The notes under the pieces: model-generated | What the model was told of the DNA's origin: nothing | The model's database searches: none | What the model saw: only the letters and a program-made list of their open reading frames with translations | In this document: one piece after another, positions 1 to 8,339 of the stretch | Layout of the letters: each line of letters starts with the position of its first letter | Numbering within the stretch: position 1 is the stretch's first letter | Source of the DNA: DASQZT01 sp035638575 | GTDB taxonomy: Bacteria > Acidobacteriota > Terriglobia > Bryobacterales > Bryobacteraceae | Direction of reading: 5' to 3' | NCBI GenBank assembly: GCA_035638575.1 | Contig: DASQZT010000282.1 | Span: forward strand, 1-64,000 | Length of the DNA stretch: 64,000 nt | Made by a program: the position numbers and the translations under genes

Positions 1-1774
1 GCGCCATCTGCGCCAGGCGCGTGACGCTTTCCTCCACGTTGCGGCCTTCCAGCATCATCAGGTCGGCCAGCTCGTCGATCAGCACCAGGATGTAGGGCAG
101 GGGACGCAGATCGTCGGCGGTCTCGTCCTGGTCGGCGAAGAGGCTGCGCGGCTCCTCCTGGAGCTTGCGGATTTTCTTGTTGAACTGATCGATGTTGCGC
201 ACGCCATATTCGGCCAGCAGGCGCAGGCGGCGCTCCATTTCGAGGACGGCGTTGCGCAGGGCGTTGGTGGCTTTGCGCGGATCGGTGATCACCGGCGTGA
301 GCAGGTGCGGGATGCCTTCGTACATGCCCAGCTCGACGCGTTTGGGATCGACCATGATCATGCGCACCTCGTCGGGCGTGGACTTATAGAGGATGCCCAT
401 GATCATGGAGTTGATCATGACGCTCTTGCCGGAGCCGGTGGAGCCGGCGATCAGCAGGTGGGGCATGGCGTCGAGCGACGTGACCTTGATGCGGCCGTTG
501 ATGTCCTTGCCCAGCGGGATGGTGAGGCGGGAATGCGACTGGGCGAACTCCTCGGACTCGAGCATCTGGCGGAGCGCGATGATTTCGCGGCGGCTGTTGG
601 GGACTTCGAGCCCCACGGTGGGGCGGCCGGGAATGCGCTCGATGAGGATGGATTCGGCCTGCAGGCCGAGACAAAGGTCCTCGGTGAGATTGATGATGCG
701 GCTGTACTTGATGCCGGCTTCGGGCTTGAATTCGAAAGTGGTGACCACCGGGCCGGGGTTGATCTGCACGACGGTGCCGAGGACGTTGAACTCCGCGAAT
801 TTCGCCTTGATGCGCAGGGCGGTGTCCTTGAGCTCCTGCTCGTCGTAGGGATTGCGGCCGGGCACTTCGTTGAGCAGTGCGGTGGGCGGCAGGCGATACG
901 ACACGGGGCGCATGGGCGGCGGCGGGGGCTCGGTCACCTGAATGGGAGCGGGCGCGGGCGGCAGCTCCTCCACGGGACAGATGGGGATCTCGTCGACAGC
1001 CGCGGCTTCCTCTTCGACTTCGGTTTCGGCCGGCTCGGATTCGTCCCACGGCGGAGCTTGGCCGTCGGGCGGGGCCCCGGGTTCGGCGGCGGGCTCCGCC
1101 GAGAGACCGGCCGCAGGCTCGGCCACGGGCGCGGCGGCGGCCCTTTTTTCCGCGCGGCGCAAGCGGCGCATGCGGGTCTTTTCACGCGCGCGCTGCCGCC
1201 GGCGCTCGCGCCATGCCTGCCACCGCTCGCGGGGCACGCGGAACCAGGCGGCCCAAACGTTGAGCCGGGAAATCGTGAAGGACGACACCAGGTACACCGA
1301 AACGACGACCGCCGTGCCGGTGGCCACCAGGGCGCCCGCGAGGTTCAGCGAATCGAGCAGCCACCGGCCGACCACGAAACCGACGGTGCCGCCGATCCGG
1401 ACCGTCCCGCGGAACAGGTGCGAAGAGGTGAACGACAGCGAGGTGCACAGGCCGAGGCAGAGCAGCACGGTCCCCGCCACCTTCACCGCGCCGGCTTCGA
1501 CTTCTTCGGAACGAATCCATTTCCAGGACAACAGAAAAATCAGCAGCGGAAACAGGAACGCGGCGATGCCGAACGCCTGGTACAGGAGGTCGGCGATATA
1601 GGAGCCCGGGTAGCCTACCAGGTTGTGAGGACGCGCCGAGGCGGCCGTGTCCCAGGAGGGATCCTGGGCATGGTACGAGACCAGGCTCAACAAAACCACC
1701 AGACCCAGGGACAAGAGCAGAAAACCGGTGACTTCGTTCAGCCGTGGATGCTGTGACGGCGAAAGTACTTTCAT
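1..1774 (-). CDS. ftsK: DNA translocase FtsK/SpoIIIE, C-terminus cut by window edge
   Basis: The gene encodes a septal DNA translocase that pumps chromosomal DNA during division. Reading the minus strand from ATG at 1774 gives 591 codons without a stop before the window ends. The N-terminus (about residues 1-170) is hydrophobic and membrane-spanning. It is followed by a Pro/Ala/Glu-rich linker and then the RecA-like motor. The Walker A motif GSTGSGKS lies near 420-450 and the Walker B region ILVLIDELADL near 65-105. The terminal part of the motor and any gamma DNA-reading domain lie outside the window. The ATG overlaps the uppP stop by one base (TGATG), so the two genes are probably translationally coupled. 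The family assignment is secure; the orthologue name follows from the membrane-linker-motor layout. Confidence 0.95.
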   Translation of the reverse strand, partial: MKVLSPSQHPRLNEVTGFLLLSLGLVVLLSLVSYHAQDPSWDTAASARPHNLVGYPGSYIADLLYQAFGIAAFLFPLLIFLLSWKWIRSEEVEAGAVKVAGTVLLCLGLCTSLSFTSSHLFRGTVRIGGTVGFVVGRWLLDSLNLAGALVATGTAVVVSVYLVSSFTISRLNVWAAWFRVPRERWQAWRERRRQRAREKTRMRRLRRAEKRAAAAPVAEPAAGLSAEPAAEPGAPPDGQAPPWDESEPAETEVEEEAAAVDEIPICPVEELPPAPAPIQVTEPPPPPMRPVSYRLPPTALLNEVPGRNPYDEQELKDTALRIKAKFAEFNVLGTVVQINPGPVVTTFEFKPEAGIKYSRIINLTEDLCLGLQAESILIERIPGRPTVGLEVPNSRREIIALRQMLESEEFAQSHSRLTIPLGKDINGRIKVTSLDAMPHLLIAGSTGSGKSVMINSMIMGILYKSTPDEVRMIMVDPKRVELGMYEGIPHLLTPVITDPRKATNALRNAVLEMERRLRLLAEYGVRNIDQFNKKIRKLQEEPRSLFADQDETADDLRPLPYILVLIDELADLMMLEGRNVEESVTRLAQMA

Positions 1775-2601
1775 CACGCTGGCCGGCGGATGAAAGCCAG
1801 AGCAAGCACTATTATGCCAAAAATAATGCGATAGTACACAAACACACGCAAGCTGCTGTGGCGCAAGTATTGCAGAAACCAGGCGATCACCAGGCAGCCG
1901 GTGAGACCGCTGACGGCCACGCCGACCGCGAATGGCGCCGTCAAAAGGCTCGCCAGGCCGCCGCCGTGCTTGTGCACGTCCCACAGCGCCTTGGCCGCGG
2001 CGCCCGCGATGGCCGGTGTGGAAAGAAGGAAGGAGAACCGCGCCGCCGATTCGCGCGTGAGATCGCGGAAAAGGCCGGAGGCGATGGTGATGCCGCTGCG
2101 CGAGCATCCGGGGACCACGGCCAGCGCCTGGGCTACTCCGATGGTGACCGTATCCGGAAAGTTGAGGGACGCCAGGTCGCGCAGCCTGCGCCCGGCGTTT
2201 TCCGCCAGCCAGATGACGATGCCCACCGCGATCAGCATGACGCCCATCACCACGGGGGTGCGCCACACCGTCTCGGCCCGCTTGTTGAACAGGGCGCCGG
2301 CCACGCCCACGGGGATGGAGCCGACCACCAGGAGCCACAACAGCCCGGGGTTGTGCTTGAGCTCGCGGTCGTGATCGAAATGCAGGCCGAACGCCTGGGC
2401 AACGATCTGGATCCAATCCCGGAAGAAGTAGAGGAGGACTGCGATGAGGGTCCCGAGGTGCAGCATGATATCGAAATCCAGCGATTCGGCCTGCCACCCC
2501 AGCAGCCACGAGGTGAGATACAGGTGCGCGGTGCTGGAGACAGGCAGGAATTCCGTGAAGCCCTGGACGACCCCAAGGACGATCACCTGCAAAAGTGACA
2601 T
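1774..2601 (-). CDS. uppP: Undecaprenyl-diphosphate phosphatase UppP (BacA)
   Basis: This integral inner-membrane enzyme dephosphorylates undecaprenyl pyrophosphate to recycle the lipid carrier for peptidoglycan and other envelope polymers. The 275-residue length is normal for the family. The N-terminal motif QGFTEFLPVSSTAHL and the second signature PGCSRSGITIASG (about residues 165-180), both BacA hallmarks, are present. Several hydrophobic helices alternate with short loops. It sits directly upstream of ftsK and shares one base with it. The pairing makes sense as a division and envelope unit but is not required by function. Confidence 0.96.
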   Translation of the reverse strand: MSLLQVIVLGVVQGFTEFLPVSSTAHLYLTSWLLGWQAESLDFDIMLHLGTLIAVLLYFFRDWIQIVAQAFGLHFDHDRELKHNPGLLWLLVVGSIPVGVAGALFNKRAETVWRTPVVMGVMLIAVGIVIWLAENAGRRLRDLASLNFPDTVTIGVAQALAVVPGCSRSGITIASGLFRDLTRESAARFSFLLSTPAIAGAAAKALWDVHKHGGGLASLLTAPFAVGVAVSGLTGCLVIAWFLQYLRHSSLRVFVYYRIIFGIIVLALAFIRRPA

Positions 2602-2691
2602 AGACGTTCAGGGTGCAGGATGGGGACGGGCAATGTCAAGCCGGGCGGAGGGGAGTGGGAGGGCCGAGGGACTTGTCTTCGCCGGTCAACA

Positions 2692-2910
2692 TCACTTCTC
2701 CTGATCGCCCTCAAGGGTGGACAAACGCCGCTCGTGAATTTCCGCGATGCGCGCCAGCGCGCGAATGTTCTCGCCGTCCTGGCGCGCGAGAACTTCCAGT
2801 GCGGCAATGCGCTGGCTTTGTTCCGCGCCGGCGGCGCGCAAGGCTTCAATGCCGCGCGCGGCCGGCTCCAGATTCATGGTGAGAGCTTCGAGGCGTTCGT
2901 CCAGGTTCAC
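2692..2910 (-). CDS. Small predicted coiled-coil protein, 72 aa
   Basis: The family is not recognised. The protein is almost entirely charged and Ala/Leu/Glu-rich, with heptad-like spacing from the N-terminus to about residue 68, so a single long helix or coiled coil is likely. It has no cysteines and no signal peptide. A GTG start at 2910 is supported by AGGAG seven bases upstream. It lies between bfr and uppP on the same strand. Such proteins may be adaptor or scaffold-like, but nothing in the sequence assigns a role. Confidence 0.7.
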   Translation of the reverse strand: MNLDERLEALTMNLEPAARGIEALRAAGAEQSQRIAALEVLARQDGENIRALARIAEIHERRLSTLEGDQEK

Positions 2911-2965
2911 CCGGCATCTCCTTTAGACCGGCAGCGCGGCCGAGCCGCCACCGAGCCGCGAGCGG

Positions 2966-3442
2966 TTACTTATCTTCCCCCATCTGTCGGCCCAGGTATC
3001 GTTCGTAGCCGATTTCGCCAATCAGGTGGAGCTGCGATTCCAGCCAATCGACGTGCTGTTCCTCGTCCTTCAAGAGCCGCGTGAACAGTTCGCTGGAGGC
3101 GTTGTCGCTTTCGGCGCGGGCGACGTGGATGGCCCGGTTGTACATGGCCACCGCGTTGATCTCCAGCTTCAGATCGCTCTCGATCTGCTCCTTGACGTTT
3201 TGACCCACGCTCAGCTTCATCAGCTCGGTGAGGGCCGGCGAACCGTCCAGAAACAGGATGCGTTCGATGAGCGCTTCGGCGTGCTTCATTTCATCGATGG
3301 ACTGCTTCTTGATGTAGTCGCCGAGCTTCTCGTAGTGCCAGTTCTCGCACATTTCGGCATGGAGGAAGTATTGGTTGATCGCCGTCAACTCCTCTTTCAG
3401 GGCTTCGTTCAACAGGGCGATGACTTTGGGGTTTCCTTGCAT
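2966..3442 (-). CDS. bfr: Bacterioferritin
   Basis: This is a cytoplasmic iron-storage protein of 158 residues, the normal length, expected to form a 24-mer cage that oxidises Fe(II) and stores it as mineral. The di-iron ferroxidase ligands are all in place: Glu18, Glu51, His54, Glu94, Glu127 and His130. Met52, the axial ligand for inter-subunit haem in Bfr, is also present, which separates it from plain ferritins. No ferredoxin (bfd) gene is adjacent. It is preceded on the same strand by the M48 protease gene, with a 51-base gap containing a GC palindrome. Confidence 0.95.
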   Translation of the reverse strand: MQGNPKVIALLNEALKEELTAINQYFLHAEMCENWHYEKLGDYIKKQSIDEMKHAEALIERILFLDGSPALTELMKLSVGQNVKEQIESDLKLEINAVAMYNRAIHVARAESDNASSELFTRLLKDEEQHVDWLESQLHLIGEIGYERYLGRQMGEDK

Positions 3443-3493
3443 GCTCCCAGTGTTTCACAGTTCTGGCGAGAGTGGTCCGGCCGGCCGGCCGCC

Positions 3494-5233
3494 TCACTTG
3501 TTGAGGGTAAACATGATGAGCAGGATGGAGGCAACCGAGATGACGAAGAAACCGGCCACGAACGCGATTTGGGCGCCGGTGAGACCCGCCTTGGGCTTGG
3601 GCCCGACGACAGCCCGGGGGGCGGGCGCCGGAGGGGCGGTATACCCGGTCCCCAGTTCGTGCGCCTGCACGTAGACATTCGCGGCCCCCGCATCCGGCGC
3701 GGGCGCCTGCGCGGATTGCGCCGGCTGCGTGGCGGTCTCGAAAACTTCGGCCGGCAGCATGTCGAGGCGCTTGAGCTTCACGGTGGCGGGGATGTAGCCG
3801 AATGTCTGATTCGCGGTGAGCACCTGGCGGAACTTGCCCGGGTCGTCGAAGACCACCAGCAGCGCGCCCGCTGGAACTTTCGCAAGCACGGCGGAGCGGC
3901 TGTTGTTCTGGTCGTACAACGGCGTAGCCGAAAGCGCGCGGTAGACCCGCCCCATGGGGCTGCCCAAGGTCAGGACGGAGAGTTCGTCCTGGGAGACCGT
4001 GTCGGTCAGCCCGATGGAGGCTAGCGGCGGATGGTCGCGGCCGAAGTCCTGGCCAGTGCGCATCGCGGTTTCGATGACCGAAGCCGGGACGTGGCCGCCG
4101 TTGAACTCGCTGAGGCGCTCGATGCGCTGCTGGATGGGCGGGTGAGTGGCCAGGAGATTTCCAGTGAACAGTTTCAGGCCGGTGGCGGCGGGCGAGGGGT
4201 CGGCGAAGTAGAGGTGCGAAATCACCGGGTTGGATCCGGCGACGATGGAGCCGGCGCCGCGGATCTTGGCCAGGGCGCGCAGCAGCCCTTCGGGAAATCG
4301 CGTGAGGAGCGCGGCGTCGGCGTCGGCCAGGAATTCGCGGCTGCGGGAAATCGAGGCGCGGATGACCGCCGCCAGGAACGGCGCAATGAAAAACACGTAT
4401 ACGTAGACGGGAATCAACGCCAAGGTATAGCGGAGCCGGAAACGGGGCCGCTGCGCGCCCCACTGGTAGCCGGCTTTCTTTCCCCGCTCCTTGGTGCGGC
4501 GGCGAAGCAGATGCGGCAGACGCAGGAAGAGGGCGATGGAGGCCACGACGGTGTTGAGGCGCGTGTCGCGGTTGCCGATATGGGAAATCTCGTGCGCCAG
4601 GACGCCCTCCAGCTCGCGGTGATCGAGCAACGCGATCAGGCCGGTGGTGACGGCGACCACGGAGCGGGCCGGGTTCATGCCGGCGGCAAAAGCGTTGGGC
4701 GTGGGCGAATCGATCACGTAGAGCCTGGGGGGCCGCAGCCCGGCGCCGATGGCGAGATTTTCGAGCAGACGCTTGGCTTCGGCCTCGTCCCGCGCGGGGA
4801 GACGGGCGCCGGAGAGGGCCAGCACTTGAGACGCGGTGGAGGAGGCAAGGCCCCAGAACAGGAGGCCGAGCACTGCGCTGAGGGACAACGCCACGCCCGC
4901 CATGATGCGGAGCTTGAGCTGTTCATTCTCGACTTGTTCCTGCCGGCGGGTTCGATTCAGGTCGTCCGACTGGCCCTGCCACTCCCGGTCGACTTCGTAG
5001 GTCATCTCCCCCGGCTGCGGCATGAGCGACCGGTGAGGGGCCGGCTCCCGGCTTGCGCTGCGGTGGGTGTGCGAGACGAAATTCGCGACCACAAAATCGG
5101 CGGCGCCATAGCTCAGCAAGGCCACAAAGGGAACGATCGAGCCGACCGCCACCAGCACCAGCAGCACCGTTTTGACGCGGTTTTGCGCGATGCGATCGTA
5201 CACCAGGACCGACTGGGAAACCGTGGGTGCCAT
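3494..5233 (-). CDS. M48 family membrane metalloprotease (HtpX-like), extended
   Basis: This predicted zinc protease of membrane protein quality control has 579 residues, about twice the size of HtpX. It has two N-terminal membrane segments (about residues 18-40 and 112-132). The zinc-binding motif HEISH lies in a VLAHEISHIGNRD context at about residue 210, with downstream hydrophobic stretches. A C-terminal region of about 150 residues resembles an SH3-like/VRR segment, followed by a Pro/Ala linker and a final membrane helix that ends in FTLNK. It begins one base after the lemA stop, so the two are co-translated. LemA-M48 pairs recur widely in bacteria, but the substrate is unknown. Confidence 0.88.
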   Translation of the reverse strand: MAPTVSQSVLVYDRIAQNRVKTVLLVLVAVGSIVPFVALLSYGAADFVVANFVSHTHRSASREPAPHRSLMPQPGEMTYEVDREWQGQSDDLNRTRRQEQVENEQLKLRIMAGVALSLSAVLGLLFWGLASSTASQVLALSGARLPARDEAEAKRLLENLAIGAGLRPPRLYVIDSPTPNAFAAGMNPARSVVAVTTGLIALLDHRELEGVLAHEISHIGNRDTRLNTVVASIALFLRLPHLLRRRTKERGKKAGYQWGAQRPRFRLRYTLALIPVYVYVFFIAPFLAAVIRASISRSREFLADADAALLTRFPEGLLRALAKIRGAGSIVAGSNPVISHLYFADPSPAATGLKLFTGNLLATHPPIQQRIERLSEFNGGHVPASVIETAMRTGQDFGRDHPPLASIGLTDTVSQDELSVLTLGSPMGRVYRALSATPLYDQNNSRSAVLAKVPAGALLVVFDDPGKFRQVLTANQTFGYIPATVKLKRLDMLPAEVFETATQPAQSAQAPAPDAGAANVYVQAHELGTGYTAPPAPAPRAVVGPKPKAGLTGAQIAFVAGFFVISVASILLIMFTLNK

Positions 5234-5234
5234 A

Positions 5235-5849
5235 TCATGCCACCGTGAAATCGACTTTGACGTCTTCGTTCACCGCGGCTTCGGCGGCGAAGAAATCCAC
5301 TGGAAGGAACTGGAACCAGCGGGCGAAGACAACGGCCGGAAAGCTTTGGACGGTGGCGTTGTAGGCCATCGCGTTCTGATTGTAGAACTGGCGGGCGTAG
5401 GCGATCTTCTCTTCGGTATCCGACAAGTCGGCCTGAAGCTGGGTGAAGTTGCCGGCCGCCTGAAGCTGGGGGTAGTTTTCGGCTACGGCCATGAGGCGGC
5501 CGAGGGCCAGCGTCAGTGTCTGGTCGGCGGCGGCGGAGGCGGCGGGACCGACGGCCCCGGCCATCGCGCCACGGGCCTGGGCGACTTCCGTAAAAACCGC
5601 ATGCTCGTGTTTGGTGTATCCGCGTACGGCCTCGACCAGGTTGGGAATGAGGCTGGAACGGCGCTTGAGCTGCACATCGATACCGGACCACGCCTCGCGC
5701 GTGCGCATTCGCGCCCGGACCAGGCGGTTGTAAAGGGAGATTCCGGAGAATGCCAAAAGGACCACCACCGCGAACGGAAGAACGGCGGCGAAGAACGCCT
5801 GGCCTTTGGCCCCCGGACTGGTTTGGAAGATCAGGAGGGCGGAGAACAT
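5235..5849 (-). CDS. lemA: LemA family protein
   Basis: This is a membrane-anchored helical protein of the LemA family, whose biochemical role is still unclear. It has one N-terminal membrane segment (FAVVVLLAFSGISLYN) and then the family core. That core includes the DVQLKRRSSLIPNLVE motif and the NFTQLQ/FYN motifs further on. The reading frame is open upstream to a GTG at 5936, but neither that codon nor the ATG at 5849 has a convincing ribosome site. The ATG was chosen because it gives about 204 residues, the usual LemA size. The gene ends one base before the M48 protease. Confidence 0.88.
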   Translation of the reverse strand: MFSALLIFQTSPGAKGQAFFAAVLPFAVVVLLAFSGISLYNRLVRARMRTREAWSGIDVQLKRRSSLIPNLVEAVRGYTKHEHAVFTEVAQARGAMAGAVGPAASAAADQTLTLALGRLMAVAENYPQLQAAGNFTQLQADLSDTEEKIAYARQFYNQNAMAYNATVQSFPAVVFARWFQFLPVDFFAAEAAVNEDVKVDFTVA

Positions 5850-6015
5850 AGATTGAGGGCGAGCGCGCCCGTTCAGATCTTCCCGAAGTTCCGGGCCCTT
5901 TTCTTGATTGTCTTTGGTTATGAAAAAGGAGTGCACCGGCAGCCAACCGGGACCACCCAGGTGCGCCGGGGCCGTGGGGTTCGGCCGGCCTCCCGCCGGT
6001 TGGATCGAGAGGGAG

Positions 6016-6231
6016 TTACGCTACTTCGGCGTACTCCGGCTCGGGCCGCGGGATGCCGGTGTCCGCCGCCACGTGGAGTGGCACTTCCCGCAGGTGTACC
6101 GGGTCCAAGCCCCTGGCGGGACACCGCTCCTCCCAACCGTTCTCTTTGGCCGGGAATGCCACCCAGCCGGTCCCGGGAGCGTACGCTACCCAGCGACCCG
6201 GATGCAGAGCACTGCGATACAGCTTGATCAT
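6016..6231 (-). CDS. Small conserved-looking hypothetical protein, 71 aa
   Basis: The protein is rich in Trp, Pro and Arg. Its order (LYRSALHPGRWVAY, then GWEERCPARGLDP, then VHLREVPLH) looks like a compact globular domain rather than a shadow of another gene. From memory it resembles small proteins seen in other acidobacterial genomes; a database search was not possible. The ATG at 6231 is preceded by GGAAGG nine bases upstream. There is no signal peptide or membrane segment. It stands alone between lemA and ada, and no function is proposed. Confidence 0.7.
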   Translation of the reverse strand: MIKLYRSALHPGRWVAYAPGTGWVAFPAKENGWEERCPARGLDPVHLREVPLHVAADTGIPRPEPEYAEVA

Positions 6232-6493
6232 CTCGACTTTCCTTCCGCGATGGCGCGCCGGTCCGGCCTCGGCTCAGGCTTGGAAAAGCGGCACTGCGCC
6301 AGGCATCCCTTGTTTTTGCAGGTTAAACAGACAGGTTTATGATGCATTTGAGTAGAAAATAACCGGAAACGTTGAGTAATTCAACGAAAACTATGTGGGT
6401 GGCAGGCGCGTACCCCTACTCGCGGGTACACGTGCGGACTTTCACGGCAATTGGCGGATAGAACGACACCCGCAAACGAGGCAATCTGTAGAT

Positions 6494-7561
6494 ATGCAGA
6501 ACGAAGAGTCACTTTGGCAGGCGGTGGAGAGTCGCGATCGCTCCGAGGACGGCAAGTTTGTTTTCGGGGTGACGACCACCGGGGTCTACTGCCGCCCGTC
6601 GTGTCCGGCGAGGCGGCCCCTGCGGGGGAACGTGCGCTTTTACGGAACTCCCGAGGCGGCCGAGCGCGACGGCCTGAGGCCCTGCCTGCGGTGCCATCCA
6701 AAGGACGCCGCCGGCGACCCCGCGGCGGCCCGCATGGAGGAACTTTGCCGGTACATCGAGGCGCATGCCGATGAGGCCCCCGACCTGGCCGACCTGGCGG
6801 CGCGCGCGGGGCTGAGCCGGTTTCACGTGCAGCGCAGCTTCAAAGCCGCCGTCGGGCTCACTCCGAAGCAATACGCCGAAGCGGTCAGGATGCGGCGGCT
6901 CAAACAGAGCCTGCGCCACTCCAAGGACGTCGCCGCGGCGGTGTACGACGCCGGCTTCGGATCGTCCAGCCGGGTTTACGAGCGCGCCGATACGCGCCTG
7001 GGCATGACGCCGGACCAGTACCGCAAAGGGGGGCGCGGCACCTCCATTACCTACGTTTCGGTGCCCTCGGCCCTGGGGCTCATGATGATCGGAGCGACCG
7101 ACCGCGGAATCTGCTCTTTGCAATTCGGGGAGACGGCGGACGAGCTTGCGGCGCAATTACGGAAGGAATACCCCGCGGCGCAACTGGAGCCGATGGCCGC
7201 GCCCCATCCGCCGGAGTTCCAGCGCTGGATCGAGGCGCTCACCAGCCACCTGGAAGGCACGCGGCCGCGGCTCGAACTGCCGCTGGACATCCACGCGACG
7301 GCGTTCCAGATGCGGGTGTGGAACTACTTGCAGTCGATTCCGTACGGCGAGGTGCAGTCATACGGCGAGGTGGCGGCGGGAATCGGCAAGCCTTCGGCCA
7401 CGCGGGCGGTGGCGCGGGCGTGCGCGGCCAATCGCGTGGCGTTGGCGATCCCGTGCCACCGCGTGATCCGCGGAACGGGCGATCTGGGAGGATACCGCTG
7501 GGGGCTGGCCCGGAAGCGCACGCTGCTCGATCGGGAACGGAGTGCGAGGGTGGGGACGTGA
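6494..7561 (+). CDS. ada: Ada: bifunctional DNA methylphosphotriester/O6-methylguanine repair protein and activator
   Basis: This cytoplasmic protein repairs methylated DNA and activates the adaptive response. The N-terminal zinc and methyl-acceptor domain has Cys33, Cys37, Cys64 and Cys67, matching E. coli Ada Cys38/42/69/72 with a constant offset. An AraC-type helix-turn-helix covers about residues 80-180. The C-terminal methyltransferase domain carries the active-site motif IPCHRV near residue 316. ATG at 6494 was chosen over an upstream in-frame ATG (6395) because homology begins at QNEESLW. At 355 residues it is full length. A 20-base stretch of this gene (7420-7439) recurs at 8315-8334. 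Confidence 0.95.
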   Translation: MQNEESLWQAVESRDRSEDGKFVFGVTTTGVYCRPSCPARRPLRGNVRFYGTPEAAERDGLRPCLRCHPKDAAGDPAAARMEELCRYIEAHADEAPDLADLAARAGLSRFHVQRSFKAAVGLTPKQYAEAVRMRRLKQSLRHSKDVAAAVYDAGFGSSSRVYERADTRLGMTPDQYRKGGRGTSITYVSVPSALGLMMIGATDRGICSLQFGETADELAAQLRKEYPAAQLEPMAAPHPPEFQRWIEALTSHLEGTRPRLELPLDIHATAFQMRVWNYLQSIPYGEVQSYGEVAAGIGKPSATRAVARACAANRVALAIPCHRVIRGTGDLGGYRWGLARKRTLLDRERSARVGT

Positions 7562-7618
7562 GGCGATGTCAGAGCAGCGGTCGAATCCGGGCTCTGTGCC
7601 CGGTTGACGGCGGTAACC

Positions 7619-7860
7619 CGGCAGGTTAGCGTAGCAGCCGGATGGCGGTTGTGGCGATCTGCCTCGGCGCGCGTTGGAAGCGCTGGCCGCCGAGGAGTAC
7701 AAGCGCGGTTGTCTCACCAAGCCCGACCTGCGGCGGCTCCCCGGATTCGAAACCGGGACCAGATCGACGAGTTCCTGAAAGAACACGAGGTATTCGAGCA
7801 CTGCACGTTGGAAGACCTGGAGCGCAAGCGTGAGGGCTTCGAGCGTCTGGCTTTTGATGC
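7619..7860 (+). pseudogene. Decayed UPF0175-type antitoxin
   Basis: The two halves of a UPF0175 antitoxin can be read in different frames. One frame gives DLPRRALEALAAEEYKRG followed by LTKPDLRRLPGFET from 7656 to about 7755. The other gives DQIDEFLKEHEVFEH and TLEDLERKREGFERLAF up to 7855. The break falls near 7755, so a frameshift separates the halves. No clear start codon is linked to the first half. The partner toxin follows immediately, in the usual order for this module. The call rests on remembered family patterns. Confidence 0.7.
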
Positions 7861-8165
7861 GTCGCATCGTGGCCGACACCAAACTGCTTCACCCGTCCGC
7901 ACCGGAGGCGGTGCGAAACTGGATGAGTTCGAGGCCCGGCTGGCTCTCTGTATCCGTAGCCGGCGTGATCGATGACCCATCGTTGGGCGCGTTGGACGAA
8001 GGCGAGAAATCGGCGATTGCCCTCGGACTGTCTCTCCCGGCCGACTTGGTCCTCATCGACGATCGCAAAGGCGCCGCGGTAGCTCGCGCAAAGGGTTTCG
8101 AGGTGACCGGTACGCTCGGTATCCTTGACCTCGCAGCGCGCCGTGGCATGGTCAACCTGTTGTAG
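7857..8165 (+). pseudogene. Internally deleted DUF3368 (PIN-like) toxin
   Basis: The frame starts MRRIVADT, as in DUF3368/PIN-like proteins where the aspartate is catalytic. It then jumps straight to LLHPSAPEAVRNWM and continues through LDEGEKSAIALG and VLIDDRKGAAVARAKG to the stop. Intact members are about 155-165 residues; this frame gives 102. The missing stretch, about 45-55 residues just after the first aspartate, suggests an in-frame deletion that removes part of the PIN fold. With the broken antitoxin upstream, the module is most likely dead. Confidence 0.72.
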
Positions 8166-8205
8166 CGTCCACGAAATGGCGGGACAATCGTCTCTGGAGA
8201 GAACG

Positions 8206-8241
8206 CCGCCTGAAAGGCGGCTGCAGCCAAGATTGGCTGCC
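8206..8241. repeat. REP-like tandem hairpins
   Basis: Two perfect stem-loops stand next to each other. GCCGCC/GGCGGC has a five-base loop (8206-8222). GCAGCCA/TGGCTGC has a four-base loop (8224-8241). There is no T-run, so an intrinsic terminator is unlikely. The arrangement resembles short dispersed palindromic repeats of high-GC genomes. It lies between the dead toxin-antitoxin module and the 3' end of leuD. Confidence 0.5.
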
Positions 8242-8339
8242 CCACAGTCTGCCCAGTTATTTGAGCGCTCTGCCATCGACCCGGGCCCTCACGCCGGCCG
8301 GGGAACATCCTTGGGTGCGCGGCCAATCGCGTGGTGCCG

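Noticed and set aside
305..1756. 483-codon plus-strand frame over ftsK
   Set aside because: It is antisense to a clear FtsK motor and shows the Ala/Gly/Arg/His-rich composition of shadow frames in high-GC DNA.
3476..3492. GGCCGGCC-type palindrome between bfr and the M48 gene
   Set aside because: It has no T-run and no clear match elsewhere in the window; such strings are common at this GC content.
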